Positions 29,707 through 39,831 are shown, counted from the first letter of the stretch. The stretch: DNA of 64,000 bases from Chitinophagaceae bacterium (GCA_947372105.1 CANBSH010000001.1:42135-106134), one strand, 5' to 3'. The notes: a model not told the origin generated them from the letters alone. Program-made: numbers and translations.

Positions 29707-29913
29707 ATAATAATGTTTAACATTTAGATTATAAAGTTAAACAAAATCATAATACCAAGTCGTGTTTTTGTTTAATATTTTATAAAATTATTTAAACAAA
29801 ATAAAAATAGAACCCGCATAAAATGGGCAAAAAATAGGGGTTGCAAAAATGAATTACTGATTTAAAATATTGATTTTCAACATTTTAATTAAAAAATAGT
29901 CTTAATGGAGGAA

Positions 29914-30798
29914 CTAAATGGATTTAAGAAAATCTATGGTCTCGGCTAAACTCTTCTTTAGATGAATATTGGGAGCAACCGCTCCTTTGTATATTTGAAT
30001 CAATTGACCTGAAAGAATAATTGGAATGTTGCTACTTACATCCTGCAAACCTTCAAAAAACTTATTGACCTTGAAATTTTTTGCTGGAGACGTTAAATGA
30101 CAATATAAATAATCCACCTTTTTTACTCCGGTTAGATACTTCAAATCCACTGTAGGAACATTGGCACCTAGATAATCTACAAAAATACCCCGTTGTTTTA
30201 ATAAAAAGTGGACATACAATAATCCAATTTCATGATGTTCTCCTTCGGGCATAAACAAGACCACTCTCTTGGTATATTGTAATAAGGAAGGCAATTTTTC
30301 AATCCCCATTATAATTTTTTGTCGTAAAATATTGGTTGCTAAATGCTCTTGCGCAGGATTAATATGATTAGTTACCCAAAGAATACCCACTCTTTCCAAG
30401 AAATTAAAAATAACCTCTGTAATAGTTCTATCTATTCCTTTTTGAGCAATATTTAAATCTAATAATTTTTCAAAATTTGCCATATTTAAGGAAATCATTT
30501 CCTTAATAAGTCCATTCACAATACGCTCTCTTTGAGCTTCCATTTGATTCAAACTGAGGATTTTTTCTTCAATTTGATCCGTGGACATTTTGTCTATATG
30601 GGAAATTTTAAACCCATATTTATTTAAAAGTGAAACGTTTAAAATAGTCTTTAACTCCTCCCCTGAATAGGTACGAATATTAGTTTCAGTACGCTTAGGT
30701 TGTAAGAAATGATAGCGCTGCTCCCAAATACGAATAGTATGGGCCTTAATACCTGAAATTGTCTCTAAATCTTTAATCGTGTAAGAGGTCATACCCAA
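29914..30798 (-). CDS. MerR-family regulator with cobalamin-binding domain (CarH/LitR-like)
   Basis: MerR HTH (YTIKDLETISGIKAHTIRIWEQRY), W-x9-EH motif (WVTNHINPAQEH), ExHxxG cobalamin-binding motif (EHHEIG). Confidence 0.92.
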   Translation of the reverse strand: MGMTSYTIKDLETISGIKAHTIRIWEQRYHFLQPKRTETNIRTYSGEELKTILNVSLLNKYGFKISHIDKMSTDQIEEKILSLNQMEAQRERIVNGLIKEMISLNMANFEKLLDLNIAQKGIDRTITEVIFNFLERVGILWVTNHINPAQEHLATNILRQKIIMGIEKLPSLLQYTKRVVLFMPEGEHHEIGLLYVHFLLKQRGIFVDYLGANVPTVDLKYLTGVKKVDYLYCHLTSPAKNFKVNKFFEGLQDVSSNIPIILSGQLIQIYKGAVAPNIHLKKSLAETIDFLKSI

Positions 30799-30871
30799 AA
30801 AACAAAAACAAATGGGAATGGTTCAGTCAAAACCTCAAAAAAGTTAAAATTTATCCTTTTTAGGCTGAAAA

Positions 30872-31732
30872 TTATTTTTTCAAGCCCCTTAAATATTCTC
30901 CGTAACCACTTTTAGCATACTTGTCCGCCAATACTAATAATTGAGCCTTATCTATAAAGCCCATTCTAAAAGCCACTTCTTCTATACATCCAATTTTCTG
31001 ACTTTGGCGCTTTTCAATCACTCTTACGAATTCACAAGCATCTGCTAAGGACTCAAAAGTACCTGTGTCTAACCAAGCTGTGCCACGATTCATAATACCC
31101 ACTTGCAATTGCTTGCGTTCTAAATACACTTTATTGACATCTGTGATTTCATATTCCCCACGAGGAGAAGCTGGTATATTTTTTGCAATTTCCACTACCT
31201 GATTATCATAAAAATACAATCCAGGGACTGCATAATTGGACTTAGGTGCTTTTGGTTTTTCTTCTAATGACAAAGCATTGTTGTTGTCATCAAACTCCAC
31301 TACTCCATAACGCTCCGGATCATTTACTTCATACGCAAACACAGCAGCCCCTTCCACGTCATTGAAAGATTGTACCAATTTACTAAAGCCAGCCCCATAA
31401 AAAATATTATCACCTAAAACCAAAGACACTTTGTCCTTACCAATAAAATCGGCACCAATCACGAATGCTTGTGCCAACCCATTAGGAACTGCTTGCACTG
31501 CATAACTAAACTTACATCCTATTTCAGAACCATCTCCCAATAATCTTTTAAATTGATCATTGTCTTCGGGGGTGGTAATAATTAAAACTTCTTTAATCCC
31601 CGCTAACATTAAAACGGACAAAGGATAATAAATCATGGGCTTATCATAGATAGGCATCAATTGTTTGCTGATTCCCTTGGTAATTGGATACAATCTTGTA
31701 CCTGATCCACCTGCTAATATGATTCCTTTCAT
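30872..31732 (-). CDS. rfbA: Glucose-1-phosphate thymidylyltransferase
   Basis: [46 protein letters not shown]. Confidence 0.96.
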   Translation of the reverse strand: MKGIILAGGSGTRLYPITKGISKQLMPIYDKPMIYYPLSVLMLAGIKEVLIITTPEDNDQFKRLLGDGSEIGCKFSYAVQAVPNGLAQAFVIGADFIGKDKVSLVLGDNIFYGAGFSKLVQSFNDVEGAAVFAYEVNDPERYGVVEFDDNNNALSLEEKPKAPKSNYAVPGLYFYDNQVVEIAKNIPASPRGEYEITDVNKVYLERKQLQVGIMNRGTAWLDTGTFESLADACEFVRVIEKRQSQKIGCIEEVAFRMGFIDKAQLLVLADKYAKSGYGEYLRGLKK

Positions 31733-31808
31733 AAACCTGATTTTTTATTTTTTTACTTGTGTTTATGTTTTCGCACTTTGTGCTCAAATCATATCACTTA
31801 TTATTTCA

Positions 31809-32360
31809 TTATAAACTCGCTACATACTCAGCGAAGCTTCCTAATATTTTATCTTTTTCGGATAATATGATTTCATGTGTAGCCAATTTCCAATCAATAT
31901 TTAAATCGGCATCATTATACATAATCCCTACTTCGTTTCCTGGTTCATAAAATTTATCTACCTTATAAAAGAAGGTTGCAGAATCACTCAACACTACAAA
32001 ACCATGTGCAAATCCTGCTGGCACAAAAAATTGTTTACGATTTTCTGAGGTTAATTCAATCGCAAAATGTTGTCCAAAACTGGGCGACCCTTTTCGTAAA
32101 TCTACTGCAATATCTAAAACAGACCCCTCCAACACTCTTACTAGTTTTGCTTGCGCAGCAGCGCCTCTTTGCATATGCAATCCTCTTAATACGCCTTTAG
32201 AAGATCTGGATTGATTGTCTTGCACAAATTGAACATCCAATCCACTGGCTGCTTTAAAATCACGTTGATTAAAGGTTTCAATAAAATAACCTCTAGCATC
32301 GCCATGCACTTTTTCATGCACTATAAAACAATCTTGAAGGGGGGTCTGCTCAATTCTCAT
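31809..32360 (-). CDS. rfbC: dTDP-4-dehydrorhamnose 3,5-epimerase
   Basis: GYFIETFNQRDF, QDNQSRSSKGVLRGLHMQ, FFVPAGFAHGFVVLSD. Confidence 0.95.
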   Translation of the reverse strand: MRIEQTPLQDCFIVHEKVHGDARGYFIETFNQRDFKAASGLDVQFVQDNQSRSSKGVLRGLHMQRGAAAQAKLVRVLEGSVLDIAVDLRKGSPSFGQHFAIELTSENRKQFFVPAGFAHGFVVLSDSATFFYKVDKFYEPGNEVGIMYNDADLNIDWKLATHEIILSEKDKILGSFAEYVASL

Positions 32361-32394
32361 TCGACTCTTTATAAATTAATTAAATATGCAATGA

Positions 32395-33489
32395 TTAACG
32401 ATTCGTATACATTTCAGTATAATATGTTTGGTAAGCACCACTTGTTACATGTTCTAACCAATCATTATTATTTAAATACCAATCGATGGTTTCTGCTAAA
32501 CCTTGCTCAAAGGTAACCGAAGGAGCCCATCCTAATTCTTTATTTAATTTGGTCGCATCAATAGCATATCGACGGTCATGTCCTGGTCGGTCTTTCACAT
32601 AAGTAATAAGCGCTTCGCTTTCGCCTAACGTTCTGCCTAATTTCACATCCATTTGCGCACACATCAATTTTACTAAATCAATATTAGTCCATTCATTAAA
32701 GCCACCAATATTATAAGTATCACCACGTTTACCTTGATGAAATACCATATCTATAGCGCGTGCATGATCTTTCACATACAACCAATCACGTGTATACAAA
32801 CCATCTCCATATACAGGCAATGCTTTTTTATGAATGATATTATGTATAAATAATGGAATTAATTTTTCAGGAAAATGATTAGGCCCGTAGTTATTAGAAC
32901 AATTAGAAATCACTGTAGGTAAATGATAAGTTTCACCATATGCTCTCACAAAATGATCACTCGCTGCTTTACTTGCTGAATAAGGTGAATTAGGATCATA
33001 CGCTGTGGTTTCGGTAAATAATCCTTCTTTGCCTAAGCTACCATATACTTCATCGGTAGAAACATGATAAAATAAATGATCACGTTTTTGTTCCCAAGAT
33101 CCATCATGTGCTATCTCATAACTTAAATCGTTCTTCCAATATTCCTTCGCTGTATTTAATAAATTCACGGTACCAATCACATTGGTATATACAAAGTCCA
33201 AAGGTGAAACAATCGAACGGTCCACATGAGATTCTGCAGCCAAATGGATGACGTCGGTAATGTGATGTTTTTGAAATATTTCTTTTAGAACGTCTGCTTC
33301 TAAAATATTGGCTTTTACAAAATGATAATTAGAAGCTCCTTCAATATCTTTTAAATTTTCTAAATTACCTGCATAGGTTAATGCATCCAAGTTAAAGATT
33401 TGATAATCAGGATATTTCGTAACCATTAATCGAATCACATGGGAACCAATAAATCCTGCACCTCCGGTGATTAAAATGTTTTTTTGCAT
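32395..33489 (-). CDS. rfbB: dTDP-glucose 4,6-dehydratase
   Basis: MQKNILITGGAGFIGSHVIR, HLAAESHVDRSI, FYHVSTDEVYGSLG, PYSASKAASDHFVRAYGETY; the longer ORF extends to 33573. Confidence 0.95.
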   Translation of the reverse strand: MQKNILITGGAGFIGSHVIRLMVTKYPDYQIFNLDALTYAGNLENLKDIEGASNYHFVKANILEADVLKEIFQKHHITDVIHLAAESHVDRSIVSPLDFVYTNVIGTVNLLNTAKEYWKNDLSYEIAHDGSWEQKRDHLFYHVSTDEVYGSLGKEGLFTETTAYDPNSPYSASKAASDHFVRAYGETYHLPTVISNCSNNYGPNHFPEKLIPLFIHNIIHKKALPVYGDGLYTRDWLYVKDHARAIDMVFHQGKRGDTYNIGGFNEWTNIDLVKLMCAQMDVKLGRTLGESEALITYVKDRPGHDRRYAIDATKLNKELGWAPSVTFEQGLAETIDWYLNNNDWLEHVTSGAYQTYYTEMYTNR

Positions 33490-33561
33490 CTGAATTTTGT
33501 ATCTTACAAAGATATTAAAACAAGTATATATATTACGAAGTAATTTATAAAAGTTTAAGTC

Positions 33562-34716
33562 ATGAAGCAACAACGCTATTATTCCCTAGATGTGTTTAGA
33601 GGTGCCACCGTGGCCCTCATGATTTTAGTGAACAACCCAGGTTCTTGGGGACATATTTTTAGCCCATTAGCCCATGCCAGTTGGCATGGCTGCACCCCTA
33701 CGGATTTAGTGTTTCCTTTCTTTTTATTTGCCGTGGGAAATGCCATGTCCTTTGTGATGCCTAAGTTGCAACAAGGAAATGATAGTGCTTTTTGGGGCAA
33801 AGTCATCCAACGTACTATAATGATTTTTGGAATTGGCTTATTTTTAAATTGGAGCCCCTTTGTTAAATTTTCGGAAGATGTATTAGTTTGGAAACCTTGG
33901 GAGAATGTGCGCATATTAGGAGTACTTCAACGAATTGCATTGTGTTACTTTTTTGCATCCGTTATTATTTATTATGGAAAATCTCGAATGGCTTTATTTA
34001 TAGGAATGATGATATTAGTGATTTACTGGGTACTCACTTTTTCACTAGGCGTGCCAGGACATATGTATAGTTTATCCGGATACTTTGGCAACGCCATGGA
34101 TCAACAAATTTTAGGACTCACTCATATTTATAAAGGAGAAGGAGTGCCTTTTGATCCAGAAGGACTTACTAGCACTTTGCCTGCCATTGTGCAAGTAATA
34201 TTTGGATATTTAGTAGGCGAGTATATACAACTCAAAGGAAAAAACTTTGACATGTTAGCGCAATTATTGTTAACAGGAGTGGTATTAGTACTTGTTGGAT
34301 ACATCTGGGATTTTAGTTTCCCTATTAATAAAAAAATATGGACAAGTAGTTATGTGTTTTATACTACCGGTTTAGCCATGATTACATTGGGCATGTTTAT
34401 TTACTTATTAGAATTTAAAGAAGCCAAAGGAAGATGGAGTCAATTCTTTGATGTGTTTGGCAAGAATCCACTTTTCATTTTTGTGCTCAGTGGATTTTTA
34501 CCAAGAGTATTGGCTTTATTAAGATGGGTAGATCATGTAGATGAAAAAGGAGAAAAAGTATACACTTCAGCCCTACCCTGGTTTTACGAACATGTTTGTA
34601 AAAATATCGCAACCGATTTACGCATTGGATCATTGCTGTATGCTTTATGCATGATTGCATTTATGGGTTTACTAGCCTATATTTTAGATAAGAAGAAAAT
34701 TTACATCAAAGTGTAA
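33562..34716 (+). CDS. Multi-TM acyltransferase, heparan-alpha-glucosaminide N-acetyltransferase-like (DUF5009/NagX-like)
   Basis: RYYSLDVFRGATVALMILVNNPGSWGHIFSPLAHASWHGCTPTDLVFPFFLFAVGNAMSF, GVLQRIALCYFF, FDPEGLTSTLPAI. Confidence 0.9.
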   Translation: MKQQRYYSLDVFRGATVALMILVNNPGSWGHIFSPLAHASWHGCTPTDLVFPFFLFAVGNAMSFVMPKLQQGNDSAFWGKVIQRTIMIFGIGLFLNWSPFVKFSEDVLVWKPWENVRILGVLQRIALCYFFASVIIYYGKSRMALFIGMMILVIYWVLTFSLGVPGHMYSLSGYFGNAMDQQILGLTHIYKGEGVPFDPEGLTSTLPAIVQVIFGYLVGEYIQLKGKNFDMLAQLLLTGVVLVLVGYIWDFSFPINKKIWTSSYVFYTTGLAMITLGMFIYLLEFKEAKGRWSQFFDVFGKNPLFIFVLSGFLPRVLALLRWVDHVDEKGEKVYTSALPWFYEHVCKNIATDLRIGSLLYALCMIAFMGLLAYILDKKKIYIKV

Positions 34717-34747
34717 ATAATAAAAGAGTTCAAAAAAATGATGCAAA

Positions 34748-35494
34748 TTACGCAAACAAAGTAGCTGCTTTTTCTAAACTCTCCGGCTTTCCAACATCTA
34801 ATAAAATGCTATCGCTATGATCATAGCAACCAATGGTATGCGTAGCAGCTATTTGTAAGTAAGCATCAATGAGCGAAAATTTACCCGTGAATGCAAGGGC
34901 TTTATAAAATGCTTGATGTATTATTTGAATTCCGCTAAAAGCTTTGGCAGTATAGGGTTGAGTTGAGGCACTTTGATTGACCCATTTTTCTTCGCCCGTT
35001 GTGTTATTTTTCCAACCTACTAGATGACCTGCATCATTAAATAATAAATTACGACTAGATGTTCTACTAGTTACTGCTAGTGTAGCAATATAATGATTCG
35101 TTGCTGCTGAATTTATTTGATCCGCTTGAATCAATGATGCTAAATTCATATTAGTAAGTATGTCGGCATTCATGACCAACCAATTCTTTTCATTTGCAAA
35201 ATAAGTTGCTGCTTTTAAAACTCCTCCTCCTGTTTCTAACACTTCATTGGTTTCATCTGAAATGGTCACATTCGCTCCCCAACCACTTGCATTCGTAATG
35301 GCTTGTATTATTTGATCGCTAAAATGATGCACATTTACAATGACTTCTTGGATGCCTGCATGTTGTAAATATTCAATATTTCTTTGTAATAAAGATTTAT
35401 CATTCACCACCGCTAATGCTTTGGGATGATGATCGGTGAAGGGTTTCAACCTAGTACCTAAACCTGCAGCTAAAATCATGGCACGCATACACAA
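34748..35494 (-). CDS. Sugar nucleotidyltransferase, MurU-like
   Basis: MRAMILAAGLGTRLKPFTDHHPKALAVVNDKSLLQRNIEYL, VTISDETNEVLETGGGVLKA, VMNADILTNM. Confidence 0.85.
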   Translation of the reverse strand: MCMRAMILAAGLGTRLKPFTDHHPKALAVVNDKSLLQRNIEYLQHAGIQEVIVNVHHFSDQIIQAITNASGWGANVTISDETNEVLETGGGVLKAATYFANEKNWLVMNADILTNMNLASLIQADQINSAATNHYIATLAVTSRTSSRNLLFNDAGHLVGWKNNTTGEEKWVNQSASTQPYTAKAFSGIQIIHQAFYKALAFTGKFSLIDAYLQIAATHTIGCYDHSDSILLDVGKPESLEKAATLFA

Positions 35495-35495
35495 A

Positions 35496-36935
35496 TTATT
35501 TAACCCAATTTTCTTGGTTCGTATGCAATAAAATAGTTTTCACTTTGTACTTGTTTTTAAGATGTCTTGCAGTTTGTTCTGCCGCAAATACACTTCTATG
35601 TTGTCCACCAGTACATCCAAAGTTAATATGCAAGGATTCAAATCCTCTTTCTAAATAATTCTCCACTGTAATATCTACTAAGTCCCACACACTATTTAAA
35701 AATACATTCATCTTGGTTCTTTGTTCTAAAAAATCTTGCACTGGCTTATCTAAACCTGATAATTTTTTATAATCATCAAACCTTCCTGGATTTAAAATAC
35801 CACGCATATCAAAAACAAATCCACCACCATTATCGGAAGCATCTTTAGGGATTCCTTTTTTATAACTAAAACTGTGAATGGTAATCACTAAAGGCGTTTC
35901 GTCAGTTGCCTTAGGGGGTGTAAATCGCCCTACTACTTCGTCCGTCACCATCCATTTTAAGATGGATGCGAATACGGGTGTCTTTGCATCAATGGCATGA
36001 TGTGCTAAAAAGTTTTTGATATTATTTAAGCCCAAAGGAATACTCGTTAAAAAATGAGCTTTGCGCTCAAACAAACCTCTAAATCCATAAGCACCCATAA
36101 CTTGTAATAATCTTAATAAAACAAAACCTTGATACTGTTTTTTAAGTGCTGGTATATTTAATGGGGTAGGAATTAATTTTTGAACTTCTTCAATATAGTA
36201 ATTCAATAATTTTTCCTTCCACTCTTGAGAAAGTTCAGCCTTTGCTTGCCACAATAAAGAAGCTACATCATAAGTCAAACCGCCTTGCATTCCTCCTTGG
36301 AAATCGATGAAAAAAACTTCGTCCTTAGCTACAATAATATTTCGGCTTTGGAAATCACGAAACATAAAATGGTTCAATTCATTGGAAGCTAATTCATCAC
36401 TTAGCCATTCAAATTCATCAATTAATGCTTGTTTATCGTAAGGGTATTGTAAAGTGTCTAAGAAATAGTACTTATAATATAGTAAGTCAGTTAGTATGGA
36501 ATGTTTTCCAAATACTTTAGAAGTTAAGCACTTAGAGTAATCTAAACCCTCCCCACCTTGCACTTGTAATTTTGCTAACGCTGATAAGCTTTTTTGAAAT
36601 AAAGTGAACACATGATCTGTCTTGCCTTCTTTTTCTAATACATCTAATAATGAAGTGGCCCCTAAGTCTTCCTGCAAGTAAACAGTTTTAGCATCATTCA
36701 TTGCCAATACTTTAGGAACTGGCAATCCTTTACTTTTAAAATGATCTGCGAAGTAAATGAAGGTATCGCTCTCTCTTATATTCAAACTATAAGTAGCCAT
36801 CCAAGACTGGTTTCCTTGAATGATTCTATAATAAACACGGTCACCCCCACTTTGAGGAATCTTATGAATTTGATCCCAATCTTTCCCGTGATAGGAAATA
36901 TATAGATTGTGTATATGTTTTACAATATCCTCCAT
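35496..36935 (-). CDS. Fusion: N-terminal aminoglycoside-phosphotransferase-fold (AmgK-like) kinase plus C-terminal RapZ-type domain
   Basis: Kinase motifs HFMFRDFQSRNIIV / VFFIDFQGGMQGGLTYDVASLL; C-terminal FVFDMRGILNPGR...HINFGCTGGQHRSVFAAEQTARHL matches the RapZ C-terminal domain. Confidence 0.88.
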   Translation of the reverse strand: MEDIVKHIHNLYISYHGKDWDQIHKIPQSGGDRVYYRIIQGNQSWMATYSLNIRESDTFIYFADHFKSKGLPVPKVLAMNDAKTVYLQEDLGATSLLDVLEKEGKTDHVFTLFQKSLSALAKLQVQGGEGLDYSKCLTSKVFGKHSILTDLLYYKYYFLDTLQYPYDKQALIDEFEWLSDELASNELNHFMFRDFQSRNIIVAKDEVFFIDFQGGMQGGLTYDVASLLWQAKAELSQEWKEKLLNYYIEEVQKLIPTPLNIPALKKQYQGFVLLRLLQVMGAYGFRGLFERKAHFLTSIPLGLNNIKNFLAHHAIDAKTPVFASILKWMVTDEVVGRFTPPKATDETPLVITIHSFSYKKGIPKDASDNGGGFVFDMRGILNPGRFDDYKKLSGLDKPVQDFLEQRTKMNVFLNSVWDLVDITVENYLERGFESLHINFGCTGGQHRSVFAAEQTARHLKNKYKVKTILLHTNQENWVK

Positions 36936-37038
36936 GGGCTTAAAATTACCTTTAAAGAACGAAATAAAAGCAAATAAATTATCCTATTTAAACCCTACAG
37001 TTTAAAAAAGCTTTAATTTTAAGTAAAACTAACCCCTT

Positions 37039-39831
37039 ATGTTTAAAAAGTTAATCCTCCCTTTTAGCCTCGTATTAACCTTATTATCCATGACTACTTT
37101 TGCACAAAAACAAACTGCAAAAGGAACTATTTTCGACAATAAAGGAAATGCGCTAGAAGGTGTTACTGTAAAAGCTTTATCTAGTAAAGCACTTGCCGCT
37201 TCTGGTAAAAACGGAAGCTTTAGTGTCAACGCAACATTGAACGAATTGATTGAATTTAGTTTTGTTGGATTTGATAATAAAGTGGTCAAATTTACAGGCG
37301 GTAATTTGAATGTTATTTTATCTGCAAGCACCAACGATTTACAAGATGTCATTTTAGTGGGTAGCAGAGGAAATGGTAGGGTGAAAACCGAATCGCCTGT
37401 TCCAGTAGATGTGATTAAATTAAACGATGTGGGAATGAATACCGCACGCATGGATTTAACTTCTACTTTAAATTACGCAGCACCTTCTTTTAATTATAAT
37501 AAACAATCAGGTGCCGATGGCGCGGATCATATTGATATTGGTACCTTACGTGGCTTAGGACCTGACCAAACTTTGGTTTTAGTAAACGGGAAACGCAGAC
37601 ATAGCACAGCTTTAGTAGGTTTATTTGGAACTAGAGGTCGTGGTAATTCAGGAGTGGACTTAAATGGATTTCCACAATCTGCAGTAGATAGAATTGAAAT
37701 TTTAAGAGATGGCGCTTCTGCACAATATGGATCTGATGCGATTGCAGGTGTTATGAATATTGTGTTAAGAAAAAACACCAACGAATGGAATATCACTGCT
37801 GGCTTGGCCGGTTATTATGATAAAAAATTCAATACGACTCAATTCAAAGACAATCATGATTATTTGTATGATGGCGCAATTGATGGTGTAACGAAATCCA
37901 TTTCAATGAATCGCGGATTTGATCTTGGTAAAAAAGGTGGATTTATTAATTTGTCATTGGATGTTTTAGATCAAGGAAAAACTTTCCGTCAAGCCGCATC
38001 TTCAGACATTGCAGATAAAGATGGCTTACCTACCAATACTTGGAGACAAGGTTTTGGAGATGGCTCTGTAAAAACAATAGGTGCTATGTTTAATATGGAA
38101 TTACCATTAGGAGATGATATTAAATTTTATGCTTTTGGAAGTATTAATAACAAAAATTCAGACGCCTACGCTTACACTCGAAATTGGTCAGCGAAACCCA
38201 CCCGCTTTCCAGTAAACAGCAAAGGCCAACTTATTTATGTTCCAAGTATCATGTTTGCTTCAGGATCGGGCGACACTAGCTACAACCCTCATATCCAAGC
38301 TCAAATACATGACCTTTCATTCGTAACTGGTTTTTCTAAAACTAGTAAAAATGGATGGGATTGGGATTTTAGCAATGCTATAGGAAATAACAATTTCCAT
38401 TATTTTGGAGACGGCACTTTTAACGCTTCTAATATTGGGAATGTAAGTCAAACACATTTTGATGATGGTGGATTTAATTTTTTACAAAACACTACTAACC
38501 TTGATTTATCCAAACAATTTGGAAGAGTCAATCAGGGCGGTGTCAAAGTTTCTTATGGTGCTGAGATGCGATTTGAACAATACAGTATTTTCAAAGGCGA
38601 GATTGCTTCTTATAAAGCTTTCCCTAATTCTTACGGATTACAGCAAGCTCCTGGATCCCAAGGATTTCCTGGATTTAGCCCAGATGATAAAGTCACAGCG
38701 AACAGAATTGTTACAGGTTTATATACCGATTTGGAATACACTCCTACCGAAGCCTTGTTGTTAACTGGAGCAGTTCGTGCCGAAAATTATTCTGATTTTG
38801 GATCGGTGGCTACTTTTAAAACTTCTGCTAGATTAAAAGTGACTGATAACTTTAATTTAAGAGGATCTTTTAGTACTGGCTATCGTGCACCTTCCTTACA
38901 ACAAAAATATTTCAGTAACACACTTACTTCTTTTTCTCAAGGACAATTAGTTCAATCAAGAGTTTCTAATAATGACGATCCTGTTACTAAACTAGCCGGC
39001 ATCCCTTCTTTAAAACAAGAAACTTCCATTAATAGTAGCGTAGGTTTTTCATGGAAACCTGCTAAAGGATTCACTGTAACCGTAGATGGATATAGTATTA
39101 AAATGAAAGATCGTGTGGTATTATCTGGCTTGTTTAGCGCAAGCGATGCTACTTTACCTGCAGCATTAACTGCTAAATTAAATGCTTTAGGTGTCGCTAC
39201 TGCTCAGTTTTTTGCAAACGCTGTAAACACGACCAATTCTGGGGTTGACATTGTATTAGACTATCAAAAAAAGATTTCTGCTACAGAAAAGTTCAAGTTT
39301 TTATTAGTGGGTAACTTCCAAAGTATCACCATTGATGAAGTGCATGTTCCTGCCGCATTAAACACCAACGATTATAACGCGAACACTTTCTTTAATGATC
39401 GTGAAAAATATTTCTTAAAAGCTTCTGCTCCAAAATCTAAATTCTCTTTCAGCTTTGATTACACTAAAAACAAAGTAAGCCTAGGCACACGTATCACTTA
39501 CTTTGGTAATTTAGCCTTAACTGGATTTGGATACAATGGTGATGGTATTGATCCACAAGTTCCATTAGATGTGGATGATACTAAATTTACTCCTGAAATA
39601 TTTAATTACTCAGGTAAATTCACTACCGATATTTATGCCAATATTCAATTGAGCAAAAAAACATCTTGGATTTTGGGTGCCGACAATATCTTCAATGTAC
39701 ACCCTGACTTCGCCGTTGTTCCGCAAGCAAAATGGTGGGCAGGTGATAACGAAACAGGTGGACCTTGGGATGGCGTTCAAATGGGCTACAATGGTTTAAG
39801 AATATTTACCAAACTTGCTTTTAGATTTTAA
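37039..39831 (+). CDS. TonB-dependent receptor with N-terminal carboxypeptidase-like regulatory domain
   Basis: TAKGTIFDNKGNALEGVTVKALSSK, DIGTLRGLGPDQTLVLVNGKRRHSTALVG, IEILRDGASAQYGSDAIAGVMNIVL. Confidence 0.93.
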   Translation: MFKKLILPFSLVLTLLSMTTFAQKQTAKGTIFDNKGNALEGVTVKALSSKALAASGKNGSFSVNATLNELIEFSFVGFDNKVVKFTGGNLNVILSASTNDLQDVILVGSRGNGRVKTESPVPVDVIKLNDVGMNTARMDLTSTLNYAAPSFNYNKQSGADGADHIDIGTLRGLGPDQTLVLVNGKRRHSTALVGLFGTRGRGNSGVDLNGFPQSAVDRIEILRDGASAQYGSDAIAGVMNIVLRKNTNEWNITAGLAGYYDKKFNTTQFKDNHDYLYDGAIDGVTKSISMNRGFDLGKKGGFINLSLDVLDQGKTFRQAASSDIADKDGLPTNTWRQGFGDGSVKTIGAMFNMELPLGDDIKFYAFGSINNKNSDAYAYTRNWSAKPTRFPVNSKGQLIYVPSIMFASGSGDTSYNPHIQAQIHDLSFVTGFSKTSKNGWDWDFSNAIGNNNFHYFGDGTFNASNIGNVSQTHFDDGGFNFLQNTTNLDLSKQFGRVNQGGVKVSYGAEMRFEQYSIFKGEIASYKAFPNSYGLQQAPGSQGFPGFSPDDKVTANRIVTGLYTDLEYTPTEALLLTGAVRAENYSDFGSVATFKTSARLKVTDNFNLRGSFSTGYRAPSLQQKYFSNTLTSFSQGQLVQSRVSNNDDPVTKLAGIPSLKQETSINSSVGFSWKPAKGFTVTVDGYSIKMKDRVVLSGLFSASDATLPAALTAKLNALGVATAQFFANAVNTTNSGVDIVLDYQKKISATEKFKFLLVGNFQSITIDEVHVPAALNTNDYNANTFFNDREKYFLKASAPKSKFSFSFDYTKNKVSLGTRITYFGNLALTGFGYNGDGIDPQVPLDVDDTKFTPEIFNYSGKFTTDIYANIQLSKKTSWILGADNIFNVHPDFAVVPQAKWWAGDNETGGPWDGVQMGYNGLRIFTKLAFRF

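Noticed and set aside
33490-33573. N-terminal extension of RfbB ORF overlapping the acyltransferase start
   Set aside because: RfbB homologs start at the MQKNILITGG Rossmann motif; the extension is non-homologous.
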